A DNA stretch of 15,791 nt from DASUTB01 sp036374835 (GCA_036374835.1 DASUTB010000046.1:1-15791); one strand, 5' to 3'; numbered from the stretch's first letter, positions 1 through 8,031 are shown. Notes: a model not told the origin generated them from the letters alone. Numbers and translations are program-made.

Positions 1-31
1 GTCTGGCTGCCTCCGTGGAATCACCCATTGG

Positions 32-52
32 CCACCACGTGATCTGTGGTGG
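32..52. other. Perfect 7-bp inverted repeat upstream of the monooxygenase
   Basis: CCACCAC at 32-38 and GTGGTGG at 46-52 form a perfect 7-bp inverted repeat around a 7-nt spacer, followed by a short T run (53-55). It lies about 76 bp before the monooxygenase start. It could be the terminator of a gene left of the window or an operator for the monooxygenase. A direct repeat ACCGATCC (75-82 and 101-108, 26 bp apart) and a TANNNT hexamer, TAACGT (84-89), lie between it and the start codon. I see no convincing -35 element, so no promoter is called in 1-128. Confidence 0.35.
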
Positions 53-128
53 TTTCGCCGATGTGGTCAATCCAACCGATCCATAACGTCGGACTCAGCC
101 ACCGATCCCTTGGGCTGAGGAGACCGAC

Positions 129-1547
129 ATGCAGCACAACAACAACAGCCGCCGCCGGGTGGGTGACCATGCGATCGTGCTGGGCGCGAGCCTGGCCGGC
201 CTGGCCACCGCCGCCGCCCTCGCCGAGCGTTTCGACCGGGTCACTGTCATCGAGCGTGACGCCTTGCCCGAAACCGTCCAGCTGCGCAGAGGCGTTCCCC
301 AAGGTCGCCACGCACATCTCCTACTTTCCGGCGGCCTGCGAGCACTCGCCGCACTCCTGCCTGGATTCGAAAAGGACCTACAAGCCCGGGGTGGACATGT
401 CATCCCGTCCGACGAGTTGCGCTTCTATCTCGGCGGCGGCCGGCTCGACGTACGGACTGCCGACATGGCCGTATGCGGTGCCACCCGCCCCTTCCTCGAA
501 CATGTCGTCAGGGAACGCGTCCGTTCCCTTGACGGCGTCGAGTTCCGGGACGGCTGCCCGGTCGACGGGCTGGCCACGAACGAGAACGCCACCCGAGTGA
601 CGGGCGTCCGGATTCGCACCGGCGATCTGCCGGACGTGGTGGCCGGCGATCTGGTCGTGGACACCACCGGGCGCGGCTCGCGTAGTCCGCACTGGCTCAC
701 CGAACTCGGCTATCCCGAAGTCGCCGTCGAACGGATGAACGTCAGCGTGCGGTACACGACGCGGCTGTTCCGTCGCGATCCGGAGGACCTCGACGGATGC
801 CGGCACGTCGTCGTCGCCCCGGGACCGGGGGGACGGCGCGGCGGGCTCATCATCGCCGTGGAAGACGACCGCTGGCTGATCACCCTGGTCGGAACGGAGG
901 GCGAGCGCGCGCCGAAGGACCTCCCCGGTTTCATCGACTACGCCGCGAGCCTGCCGCTGCCAGAGCTCGCAGAGGTCGCCTCACGTGCCGAGCCAATCGG
1001 GGATGCGGCCACCGGCACGTTCAGCTCCTACCTACGCCATCGTTACGACAAGCTATCCAAGCTGCCGGCCGGGTTCGCCGTGCTGGGCGACGCGGTGTGC
1101 TCACTCAATCCGGCATACGGCCAGGGAATGAGTGTCGCATGCCTCGAGGCACAGACTCTTGGTGAAGTCTTGGACCGGTACGGACTCGACCGAATCGGCC
1201 CGCGGGTCCTGCGGCGGACCAAGGCGGTCGTCGACGGAGCATGGTCGTTGTCCACCGGCTCGGATCTCGCGGACCCCGCTGTAGAGGGCCCTCGTCCATT
1301 GAGCTGGCGGCTCATCTCCGCGTACCTCAACCGCGTGATGCCCGTTGCCTACCACGACCCCGCGGTCGCGCACGCCCTGTTCTCGGTCAATGCGCTGATC
1401 GACCCGCCACCACGGCTGATGCGTCCGGCGATCGCCGCCCGGGCGCTCACCCGCCGCCGGAATCGACTGCCTTCTCCGGCAACAACCACTACTATGCCTA
1501 CATCGCCCCAGGGCGCGCCGACGAATATCCGCGGCGTCGCACCGTAG
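129..1547 (+). CDS. FAD-dependent monooxygenase / epoxidase-like flavoprotein
   Basis: 472-residue class A flavoprotein oxidoreductase (FAD_binding_3/squalene-epoxidase-like), expected to be cytoplasmic and to use NAD(P)H and O2. The N-terminal dinucleotide fold shows GASLAG (residues 19-24) with the ribose-binding acidic residue E42 at the end of the second strand. The C-terminal flavin motif is GD (G320-D321) followed by NPAYGQGMS. The combination RRGVPQGRH near residue 55 and GDAVCSLNPAYGQGM is shared with actinomycete polyketide hydroxylases and polyether-type epoxidases, so hydroxylation or epoxidation of a hydrophobic substrate is plausible; the substrate is not visible. The last 30 or so residues are low-complexity (T/P-rich) and look unstructured. 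The ATG at 129 follows a purine-rich GAGGAGA. The stop codon overlaps the SD of the LAL regulator downstream, so the two are probably co-transcribed and coupled. A geranylgeranyl-reductase-like role is the main alternative. Confidence 0.85.
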   Translation: MQHNNNSRRRVGDHAIVLGASLAGLATAAALAERFDRVTVIERDALPETVQLRRGVPQGRHAHLLLSGGLRALAALLPGFEKDLQARGGHVIPSDELRFYLGGGRLDVRTADMAVCGATRPFLEHVVRERVRSLDGVEFRDGCPVDGLATNENATRVTGVRIRTGDLPDVVAGDLVVDTTGRGSRSPHWLTELGYPEVAVERMNVSVRYTTRLFRRDPEDLDGCRHVVVAPGPGGRRGGLIIAVEDDRWLITLVGTEGERAPKDLPGFIDYAASLPLPELAEVASRAEPIGDAATGTFSSYLRHRYDKLSKLPAGFAVLGDAVCSLNPAYGQGMSVACLEAQTLGEVLDRYGLDRIGPRVLRRTKAVVDGAWSLSTGSDLADPAVEGPRPLSWRLISAYLNRVMPVAYHDPAVAHALFSVNALIDPPPRLMRPAIAARALTRRRNRLPSPATTTTMPTSPQGAPTNIRGVAP

Positions 1548-1560
1548 GAGTCATGATCGA

Positions 1561-4455
1561 GTGGTCATAGGTCGTGCGACATCCAGGTCGGCCGGTGCAG
1601 CGGAGCGTGGCCACCAGACAGCGCGCGTGGCCAGCTCGGAGCTGGTCGGTCGGGCAGCCGAGGTAGAGCAGCTGCTGTCCCTGGTCGCACAGCTGGACGT
1701 GGGACACCCGCAGATCGCGCTGGTATCGGGTGAAGCCGGATTCGGAAAGTCCCGGCTGATAACGACGATCGCCGATCTCCTCCACTCCGAGCCGGTCGAC
1801 GTACTAGTCGGCCATTGCCTCGACCTCGGCCCCGGAGGCCCGCCGTATGCGGCTATGACTGAGGCACTCCGCATGGCTGACGACTGCTCGCCGGCCGTCC
1901 TCGACGCTTTGACCGGAGCTGCAGACATGGGTCGGCCGCAACTATTCGATTGTGTCCGGACTGCTCTGACCACGCTTGCGAGCCGACGCCCGGTCGTCCT
2001 TGTGATCGAGGATCTGCACTGGGCCGACCGCGCGACGCAGCACCTGCTCGCCTACCTACTCGCTGCCGCCCACGAGGGACGCTGGGCGTTCGTCGGCACA
2101 TACCGCAGCGAGGAGGTGCGACACCGGGACGCGCTCCGGGACTTCCTGGCAACGCTGGGACGCGCTCCGGTCGAGCGCGTAAATGTACCCGCTCTGTCTG
2201 CTGCCGAGGTAGCTGCGCAGATCGAGGACATCACCGGCCGGCGGCCGACGGAGGAGTCGATCGCCACCATGCACACACGCAGCGGTGGAAGCCCACTGCT
2301 GGTCGAAGAACTGGTGGCCGCCGAAAGCGCGGGCGTGCACGGCGTCCCCGACTATCTGCGCGACACGCTGCTCGCAAGAGTAGAGACGCTGAGTGCGGAC
2401 ACCCAGGAGCTGTTGACCGCTGCGGCAGTGTGCGGCGCGGTATTCGACGAGTACCTGCTGGGGTCTGTGCTCGGTTGGAAGGCCGCCCGCGTGGAGGAAG
2501 CGCTGGCACAAGGCGTCATTGCCGGCGTCCTCGTCGTCACCGCAGACCATTACCGGTTCCGGCACGAGCTGCTGCGGGAGGTGGTCTACGCCGAGGTGCT
2601 TCCCGGGCGGCGGCGGGATCTTCACCGGAAGGCGGCCACAGCGTTGAGCTCGTCCGCTGCTGCGGAGCCCGCGACACTGGCCCACCACTGGTACGAGGCA
2701 GGGGACAGCGAGCAGGCGGCCCGTGCCGCGTTGCTCGCCGCAGCCAACGCTCAACGGGCGCACGCCCCGGCCGCGGTGCACGCGCAGCTGGAGCGGGTGA
2801 ACGCCCTCTGGGATGACCTCAGCGCCGAGCTACGGAGCATGGCAGGCGGCCGTGCCCAGCTGCTGGAGACTGCCGCTCAGGCCGCCCAACTCGGCGGCGC
2901 TTGGCGGCGCGCGGTCGAGCTGGGCGAGCAGGCCGTGGCCAACTCGGACGGGCCCGCCGACGCGGCGGTCCGGTCCGAGCGCCTTGGCCGGCACCGCTGG
3001 GCCGACGCCGACGGGGATGGCGCTGTCGCCGCGTACGAGCACGCGGTGAACGTGCTACCCGATGACGCGCCGGCCGCCGTCCGGGCAAGGGTGCTGTCGG
3101 GCTACGCATGGTTCCTCGCCGTGAGCTTTCAGTACGACCGGGCCGTGAACGTCGCTCGCGCCGCTCTGGCGGCCGCGGACCGGTCCGGCGAGCCACTGCA
3201 ACGTTGCCGGGCCATGGTGTCGTGGGCCGGCGCTCAGCCGGAACCGGAGGATGCCGAGGCCGCTGCACGAGCTGCGCTGGACGTCGCTGTGGCGGAGGGG
3301 ACGAACGAGTCGGTGAGCCAGGCCTACGTCGCTCTGGACGGGGCGCTGCGGCGGCAAGGCGCGACGCGCGAGCGGGCAGAGTCATTGCAGGCCGGGCTTG
3401 CCTTCCTACCCACGTCTGAGTACGCGCTACGCGCATATCTGCGGCTCTATCTTCTCGACAGCCTGCTTGCGCTCGGCAGGTGGGACGAGGCGGACTCGGT
3501 GGTCGACCAGCTCACGGCACTGCGTGCCGGGGGAATGAAGACGTACTACACGACCGCACCACACGCATGGTTGGCCGCCGTGCGGGGCGACGCCGACCAA
3601 GCCCGCCGGCTCGCGCGGCACGTCGCCACCCTGTTCGCCGGCGTGCCACAGCAGCCGCATCCCGCGATGATCGCCCTGTTGGCCGAGGCCGAGAGCGCAC
3701 TGTGGGAATCGGACCCGGTGACCGCCGCGCACGCCGCAGCACGCGCCGCCGAGTTCGCGTCCGTGGACCCGCCCCTCGCCGCTGCCGCAGTGGCAACCGG
3801 CATCCGCTCCTGGGCTGACGTCGCCGAGCGCGCCAGGCGCGCCGGTCGTGCCGACGAGGTGGACCAGGCCATGGCGAGCGCCCGCAGGCTGCGCGAGAGC
3901 CTTCCCGAGCCCGTCCGTGAGCCGGTGATCCGCTACGCCGGCCTGGCCGAGGCTGAGCTCACTCGTCTGGACGGACGGAGCGACCCGGAGGCCTGGCGCG
4001 CAGCAGTTCGCATGTGGGACTCGGCAGCGGACCCCTACCGAGGCGCGTATACCCGGTGGCGGCTCGGCGAGGCGCTCGTGACGGACCGGTCGGGTCGTGC
4101 CGAAGCAAGACACGTGCTCGCTGAGGCACGCAAGGCGGCCGGCGCGCTCGGCGCGAGGCCGCTTCTCGAGGCCATCGAGGACCGCGAGCGCCGCTCCCGC
4201 CTACGACGGCCTGGGCGTGACGCGTCCTCGGACGTCGCAGCGGCCGCCGCTGCGCTGGATCTGACGCCACGAGAACATGAGATCCTCACCTGGGTCACGG
4301 CCGGCCGCACCAACCGCGAAATCGCGGACGCCTTGTACCTCAGCCCGCGAACCGTCGCGACACATCTGTCCCGAATCCTGCGCAAACTCCGCGTCTCGAC
4401 CCGCACACAGGTCGCCGACGCCGCCCACCGGCTGGGTCTGCTGCCGGACGACTAA
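1561..4455 (+). CDS. LAL-family (large ATP-binding LuxR) transcriptional regulator
   Basis: 964-residue regulator with the full LAL architecture. An N-terminal AAA ATPase module carries Walker A GEAGFGKS (57-64) and a Walker B ending IED (149-151) followed by LHWAD. A long helical TPR-like middle region rich in Ala/Arg spans about 350-880. The C-terminal LuxR/GerE helix-turn-helix (about 901-960) begins LTPREHEIL and contains TNREIADALYLSPRTVATHLS. Length is normal for the family (about 900-1000). The start is GTG at 1561, chosen because AGGAG at 1546-1550 lies 10 nt upstream; that SD overlaps the monooxygenase stop, and an in-frame GTG at 1627 lacks an SD. LAL proteins are usually activators of a neighbouring metabolic or biosynthetic cluster and respond to an effector, commonly with ATP binding. 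Here the only obvious partner is the upstream monooxygenase; the oxidative operon at 6561 is a second candidate target. The target is inference. Confidence 0.93.
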   Translation: MVIGRATSRSAGAAERGHQTARVASSELVGRAAEVEQLLSLVAQLDVGHPQIALVSGEAGFGKSRLITTIADLLHSEPVDVLVGHCLDLGPGGPPYAAMTEALRMADDCSPAVLDALTGAADMGRPQLFDCVRTALTTLASRRPVVLVIEDLHWADRATQHLLAYLLAAAHEGRWAFVGTYRSEEVRHRDALRDFLATLGRAPVERVNVPALSAAEVAAQIEDITGRRPTEESIATMHTRSGGSPLLVEELVAAESAGVHGVPDYLRDTLLARVETLSADTQELLTAAAVCGAVFDEYLLGSVLGWKAARVEEALAQGVIAGVLVVTADHYRFRHELLREVVYAEVLPGRRRDLHRKAATALSSSAAAEPATLAHHWYEAGDSEQAARAALLAAANAQRAHAPAAVHAQLERVNALWDDLSAELRSMAGGRAQLLETAAQAAQLGGAWRRAVELGEQAVANSDGPADAAVRSERLGRHRWADADGDGAVAAYEHAVNVLPDDAPAAVRARVLSGYAWFLAVSFQYDRAVNVARAALAAADRSGEPLQRCRAMVSWAGAQPEPEDAEAAARAALDVAVAEGTNESVSQAYVALDGALRRQGATRERAESLQAGLAFLPTSEYALRAYLRLYLLDSLLALGRWDEADSVVDQLTALRAGGMKTYYTTAPHAWLAAVRGDADQARRLARHVATLFAGVPQQPHPAMIALLAEAESALWESDPVTAAHAAARAAEFASVDPPLAAAAVATGIRSWADVAERARRAGRADEVDQAMASARRLRESLPEPVREPVIRYAGLAEAELTRLDGRSDPEAWRAAVRMWDSAADPYRGAYTRWRLGEALVTDRSGRAEARHVLAEARKAAGALGARPLLEAIEDRERRSRLRRPGRDASSDVAAAAAALDLTPREHEILTWVTAGRTNREIADALYLSPRTVATHLSRILRKLRVSTRTQVADAAHRLGLLPDD

Positions 4456-4460
4456 ACCGT

Positions 4461-4501
4461 CGGCGGCGAGGATTACGTCATCTGACGGACGTCTGCCGCC
4501 G
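4461..4501 (+). other. GC-rich nested stem-loop after the LAL regulator
   Basis: CGGCGGC at 4461-4467 pairs with GCCGCCG at 4495-4501, enclosing a smaller CGTC/GACG hairpin (4476-4479 with 4484-4487). It begins 6 nt after the LAL stop codon and has no following T run. It may be an actinobacterial-type terminator lacking a U tract, or part of the leader of the next gene. Low certainty. Confidence 0.3.
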
Positions 4502-4514
4502 GTCGCCGCCATAG

Positions 4515-4531
4515 CCTCCTCGGGCAGGAGG
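4515..4531 (+). promoter_or_regulatory. Hairpin sequestering the Shine-Dalgarno of the next gene
   Basis: CCTCCT at 4515-4520 is perfectly complementary to AGGAGG at 4526-4531, with a 5-nt loop CGGGC. AGGAGG is the SD of the gene starting at 4536 (spacer 4 nt), and CCTCCT copies the anti-SD of 16S rRNA. When the RNA folds, the ribosome binding site is closed, which suggests low or conditional translation. Confidence 0.5.
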
Positions 4532-4535
4532 ACCG

Positions 4536-5216
4536 ATGAGCAGCGGCGTCCAGAGCAGGCTGAACGACGAATGCGCCGGGGACGGCTATGAGGTGGTCGA
4601 ACTCGGCTACCGCCGCCTGGACGTCACCGGCCCGGTCGTGGACATCGGGACTGCGGAAGTGATCGAACCGGCGCCTGACCCGCGCCGCGTCGACGGCCCG
4701 CGGCTCGGCGCGAGACCCGCATCCGCACCACGACGTGTCGGGTTCGTACTGGTCCTGACCTTCGTCTTCGGTCTGGTGACCGGCATCGTTGCCTTGCAGG
4801 CGCACAGCGATACGCAGCCGGACATGCCCGTAGCGCTGGACGTCGGGTCGGCAACCGCCGATGGGACACTTGTAGAGCTCAGCGAGTCCTTCGGTGTCAC
4901 GGCGGTGACCGTGCCGGTGCACAATGCCGGATCTGAGGACGTCACGGTGCACTCCTTCTCGTTTCCGGGCTGGCAGCAGGACCAATTCGGCAGCGCACGG
5001 GAGCCCGTGGCGGTGCCGGCCGGACAGACCCGCCCGGTAACGACGGGAGCCTACCTGGACTGTGCGCGACCGCGACCGATAACTCCCACTGTGATCGAGA
5101 TCCGCCTGCGCGTGGACGACCTAGGCGTAATCACCATGACCGAGCGGCTAGCCCAGCCCGCCCATGAGCTCCCCGAGCGGTGGGAGCAGCTCTGCGCCGC
5201 GGTGCCCACGCCCTAG
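4536..5216 (+). CDS. Single-pass membrane protein of unknown function
   Basis: 226 residues; I do not recognise the family. A hydrophilic N-terminal part (1-66) contains an acidic stretch and ends in Arg residues. One strong hydrophobic segment (about 68-88) follows, then a C-terminal domain of about 135 residues. The Arg-rich side before the segment suggests N-in, with the C-terminal domain outside. That domain is beta-rich in pattern (alternating V/T/L stretches, VTVPVHNAGSEDVTVHSF) and resembles a small immunoglobulin-like fold. It has two late cysteines (in LDCARP and EQLCAA) that could form a disulfide. The ATG start has a perfect AGGAGG SD at 4526-4531, unusually enclosed in a hairpin. 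It may be transcribed with the upstream regulator (80-nt gap) or separately. The stop at 5214-5216 is back to back with the SDR remnant on the opposite strand. Confidence 0.75.
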   Translation: MSSGVQSRLNDECAGDGYEVVELGYRRLDVTGPVVDIGTAEVIEPAPDPRRVDGPRLGARPASAPRRVGFVLVLTFVFGLVTGIVALQAHSDTQPDMPVALDVGSATADGTLVELSESFGVTAVTVPVHNAGSEDVTVHSFSFPGWQQDQFGSAREPVAVPAGQTRPVTTGAYLDCARPRPITPTVIEIRLRVDDLGVITMTERLAQPAHELPERWEQLCAAVPTP

Positions 5217-5278
5217 CCGGCACTCGGGCGGTTGCTCGGTGCGAAAGCGAAGCCGCCGTCGATCGATACCGCGGCACC
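5213..5278 (-). pseudogene. Severed C-terminus of a short-chain dehydrogenase (remnant)
   Basis: On the minus strand, 5278 down to the stop at 5213-5215 reads GAAVSIDGGFAFAP followed by seven residues and a TAG. The pattern G-x-x-V-x-I/V-D-G-G-F just before the end is the usual C-terminus of classical short-chain dehydrogenases. No SDR body precedes it: the frame upstream runs antisense-like through the channel gene and lacks SDR motifs. I infer a deletion or rearrangement scar directly abutting the channel stop codon (5287). The match is short, so chance is possible. Confidence 0.35.
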
Positions 5279-5286
5279 GCATGCCG

Positions 5287-6339
5287 TCAGGTCGCGGCGG
5301 AGCTGGCCAACGCCTGTTCGGCTTCCAGCCGATGCCGGGCGATGTAGTAGATCACCGCACCTGCTGGCACCGGTGTCGTCCAGCCTGGGCAGACCAGCAG
5401 GCCGTCGCCGGTGCGAGCGGCCAGGACGGTGGCGTCGTGCTCGCGTCCGAAGATGGTCTGCAGCTCGCCGAACGTGGTCGCCTCGGTCAGCCGCATCGAG
5501 TATGTGTTCCCGCCGCCCGCGGTCATGAGCTGCTGGTAGACCTCGGTGATGCCCGGATCTTCGACCTCCTCGGTGGCCATTCGCGGTACGTGCCACTGCA
5601 CGCAGCGGATCGTGTCGCTGACATAGGTGAAGTGCTCGGCGCGGCTCACGTCGCGCAACGTCACAACGGTGTGGACGTCTGGGTTGACGTGATGAACCGA
5701 TACGGCCATCGCCAGCGCCTCGTTATCGTCGCGCGCGTCCACGAGCACGGCATACGCCCGCTGCACGCCGGCCCGGCGCAGTACGGCCTCATCGACTAGG
5801 TCGCCGCGTACAAACTCGACGTCCCGGTCCGTCATCGGGTGGCCTTCAATGTCGCTCCATGCGCACAGCACGACGGGACGGCCGTCGTCCGCGAGCAACT
5901 CGTCGACAATGCGCTCACTGCGACCGGGGCCATAGCCGAGAACGACAACGTGGTCCGACATGTCGATCGTGATAGCGCCCTGCATCCGCCGCCCTCTCGC
6001 TCGTTCGATGACGTCCGCCAGCTGGGTGAAGAGTGTGGTCAACGCCGCGATCGCGCCGATGATGACGTATACCGCGATGACGCGCCCCGCGGTCGTCTCC
6101 GGGAAGAAGTCGCCGTAGCCCACCGTCGAGCCGGTGACGACGAACCACCACCAGTAGGTGTCCGGCTCGACCAGCTGCGACCCCTCGGGCTCGGCCAACA
6201 CCATCAGCGGCCAGCTCGTGACGAAGACCGCAACCATCACGATCGCCGCCGGCACGCCGGTGCGCACTCGCCCGAGCCGACGTCTGACGCGCAGCAGCCA
6301 CAGGAGCACGCCGTACCACCCTTCGGTCTTCTGCGACAA
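5287..6339 (-). CDS. Two-TM potassium channel with RCK (TrkA-N) domain
   Basis: 350-residue K+ channel subunit of the prokaryotic Kch/MthK-like type. Order: TM1 about 30-50; pore helix and selectivity filter TVGYGD (72-77); TM2 about 85-108; then a cytosolic RCK domain starting about 128 with the nucleotide-binding GYGPGR (135-140), and a C-terminal RCK_C-like region to the end. It should assemble as a tetramer in the cytoplasmic membrane and pass K+ under ligand gating. The listed start is TTG at 6339, which has no clear SD and an in-frame stop 8 codons upstream. A GTG at 6309 (residue 11) preceded by GAAGGGTGG is a serious alternative, and either start keeps all domains. The gene is divergent from the monooxygenase operon; the region between contains the GCGAGGT array, of which two copies point toward this gene. 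A TANNNT hexamer TAGGAT (6363-6358) might be its -10. Confidence 0.9.
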   Translation of the reverse strand: MSQKTEGWYGVLLWLLRVRRRLGRVRTGVPAAIVMVAVFVTSWPLMVLAEPEGSQLVEPDTYWWWFVVTGSTVGYGDFFPETTAGRVIAVYVIIGAIAALTTLFTQLADVIERARGRRMQGAITIDMSDHVVVLGYGPGRSERIVDELLADDGRPVVLCAWSDIEGHPMTDRDVEFVRGDLVDEAVLRRAGVQRAYAVLVDARDDNEALAMAVSVHHVNPDVHTVVTLRDVSRAEHFTYVSDTIRCVQWHVPRMATEEVEDPGITEVYQQLMTAGGGNTYSMRLTEATTFGELQTIFGREHDATVLAARTGDGLLVCPGWTTPVPAGAVIYYIARHRLEAEQALASSAAT

Positions 6340-6401
6340 ACCGTGCCCGAAGGGGCGATCCTAATCAAGACTCGGCTATCAGTCGCACCCGGATGGACGA
6401 C

Positions 6402-6518
6402 ACCTCGCGCAGCTGCGCGCACCTCGCGCTATTCGTGCCCATTGGCAGCGTGATAAACCTGACAAAACGACCAGCGAGGTGGCACGGATCGCGCGAGGTG
6501 CACGTAGACGTGCGAGGT
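6402..6518. promoter_or_regulatory. Symmetric array of five GCGAGGT sites between divergent genes
   Basis: GCGAGGT occurs on the plus strand at 6474-6480, 6493-6499 and 6512-6518 (exact 19-bp period) and on the minus strand at 6402-6408 and 6421-6427 (also 19 bp). The inner and outer pairs (6421 with 6493, 6402 with 6512) are exact mirror images about position 6460. The inner pair extends to a 20-bp inverted repeat, 6420-6439 against 6481-6500, matching at 18 of 20 positions. The last copy ends 5 bp before the -35 element of the oxidative operon. Tandem heptamers about two helical turns apart fit a dimeric activator, as with AraC-type or SARP proteins. The regulator is not encoded next to it. 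Confidence 0.7.
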
Positions 6519-6523
6519 AGGGC

Positions 6524-6552
6524 TTGACACCTGCGGGCACATCCTTACTAAT
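6524..6552 (+). promoter_or_regulatory. Promoter of the oxidative operon, probably leaderless
   Basis: TTGACA at 6524-6529 is a perfect -35. A 16-nt spacer leads to TACTAA (6546-6551; ACTAAT with 17 nt also possible) as a weak -10. The ATG of the flavin monooxygenase at 6561 lies about 9 nt after the -10 and has no SD before it, so the transcript would begin at or within a few bases of the start codon. A poor -10 beside a perfect -35 and a tandem site array suggests activator dependence. Confidence 0.55.
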
Positions 6553-6560
6553 CGGTAGCT

Positions 6561-8027
6561 ATGGGTGGGTTACCAGCAAGTAACCATCACGATGTCGCGA
6601 TCATCGGAGCCGGCTTCGGTGGTGTCGGGGCAGCGATCAAGCTCAGCCGGCACGGGTTCACCGATGTCGTCCTCCTGGAGCGGTCGGACGACGTCGGTGG
6701 CACATGGCGCGACAACAGCTACCCGGGATGCGCCTGCGACGTGCCGTCCCACCTGTATTCATTCTCGTTCGCGCCCAACCCGGCGTGGAGCGACACGTTC
6801 TCCGGGCAGGCCGAGATCTGGCAGTACCTGCGGGACTGCGCCGACCGCTACGGCGTCACCGGCAAGATCCGGTTCAACCACACCGTCACCGGTGCCGCAT
6901 GGGACGACGTCGCCCGGCTCTGGCGCATCAGTACGTCACAGGGCGACTACGCCGCGCGGGTGCTGATCGCCGCGTCCGGGCCGTTGAGCGAGCCATCCTT
7001 CCCGGACATCGACGGCCTCGACGACTTCGCCGGAACGATGTTCCATTCGGCACGCTGGCGGCACGATCACGACCTCGCGGGCCGGCGGGTCGCCGTCATC
7101 GGCACCGGGGCGTCCGCGGCACAGTTCATACCGGAGATCCAGCCCACGGTCGGACACCTCACATTGTTCCAGCGCACGCCGGCATGGGTGTTGCCCCGGC
7201 GCACCCGCCCGATCAGCCGTGCCGAACAGGCCGTGTACCGCAACGTGCCCGGCGCCCAGCGGGCCGTCCGCTCCGCGCTCTACTTGGGCCGCGAGGTATG
7301 GGCGGCCGGCTTCCTGCACCCGCGGATCAACAAAGTGGCGCAACGCATGTCCGAGCGCATGCTGCACCAGCAGGTGGACGACCCGGACCTGCGCGCCAAG
7401 CTCCGCCCTGACTACGTCATGGGCTGTAAGCGGGTTCTACTGTCCAACGACTACTGGCCGGCGCTTACGCGGGACAACGTCACGGTCGTCACCGAGAAGA
7501 TCCAACGAGTGGAACCGGATGCCGTGGTGACGACCGACGGCATCCGGCACCCGGTCGACACCATCATCGCGGGCACCGGATTCCGCGTCACCGATCCGCC
7601 GGTCATGTCGATGGTGACCGGACGGGACGGCCGTCCGCTAGCCGAAGCGTGGACGCCGACGCTGCGCGCGTACAAAGGCACGGCCGTCCACGGCTTCCCC
7701 AACTTCTTCGTCCTCCTCGGCCCGAACACCGGGCTCGGCCATTCGTCGGTCGTGCTCATGATCGAGGCCCAGCTCAAGCAGGTCGTCAAGGCGCTGACCC
7801 ATCTACGGCGCACCGGGCACACCATGATCGAGGCCGGGGCCGATGCACAGCGCCGCTACAACGACGCCGTCGACAAGGCGATGATCGGCACGGTGTGGAC
7901 CAGCGGCGGATGCAGCAGCTGGTATCTGGACTCGAGCGGCCGCAACTCGACCATCTGGCCCGGATTCGTCACCGGCTTCCGGCTGCGCGCCGCACGATTT
8001 CACCCCACGGATTACGAGGTGGTGTGA
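6561..8027 (+). CDS. Flavin monooxygenase, Baeyer-Villiger type (BVMO)
   Basis: 488-residue NAD(P)H- and FAD-dependent monooxygenase that inserts oxygen into ketones or aldehydes, or oxidises heteroatoms. FAD-binding fold GAGFGG (16-21) with E40; the GGTWRDNSYPG motif (46-56) characteristic of BVMOs; the BVMO fingerprint F156-x-G158-x3-H162-x3-W166, followed by Arg rather than the usual P/D; second Rossmann motif GTGASA (181-186) for NADPH; and a late GTGF motif after DTIIA. Length matches EthA/MymA-type enzymes (about 490). First gene of a three-gene operon; the SDR begins 4 nt after its stop. Gene order BVMO-SDR with hydrolase recalls mycobacterial mymA (Rv3083) and its SDR neighbour, but orthology is not shown here. 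No SD precedes the ATG (see promoter). An N- or S-oxidising role is the alternative. Confidence 0.92.
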   Translation: MGGLPASNHHDVAIIGAGFGGVGAAIKLSRHGFTDVVLLERSDDVGGTWRDNSYPGCACDVPSHLYSFSFAPNPAWSDTFSGQAEIWQYLRDCADRYGVTGKIRFNHTVTGAAWDDVARLWRISTSQGDYAARVLIAASGPLSEPSFPDIDGLDDFAGTMFHSARWRHDHDLAGRRVAVIGTGASAAQFIPEIQPTVGHLTLFQRTPAWVLPRRTRPISRAEQAVYRNVPGAQRAVRSALYLGREVWAAGFLHPRINKVAQRMSERMLHQQVDDPDLRAKLRPDYVMGCKRVLLSNDYWPALTRDNVTVVTEKIQRVEPDAVVTTDGIRHPVDTIIAGTGFRVTDPPVMSMVTGRDGRPLAEAWTPTLRAYKGTAVHGFPNFFVLLGPNTGLGHSSVVLMIEAQLKQVVKALTHLRRTGHTMIEAGADAQRRYNDAVDKAMIGTVWTSGGCSSWYLDSSGRNSTIWPGFVTGFRLRAARFHPTDYEVV

Positions 8028-8031
8028 CCCC

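Noticed and set aside
2056..2781. Long minus-strand open frame inside the LAL regulator
   Set aside because: Lies wholly within a gene with Walker and HTH motifs; no SD or domain; long antisense frames are expected at this GC content.
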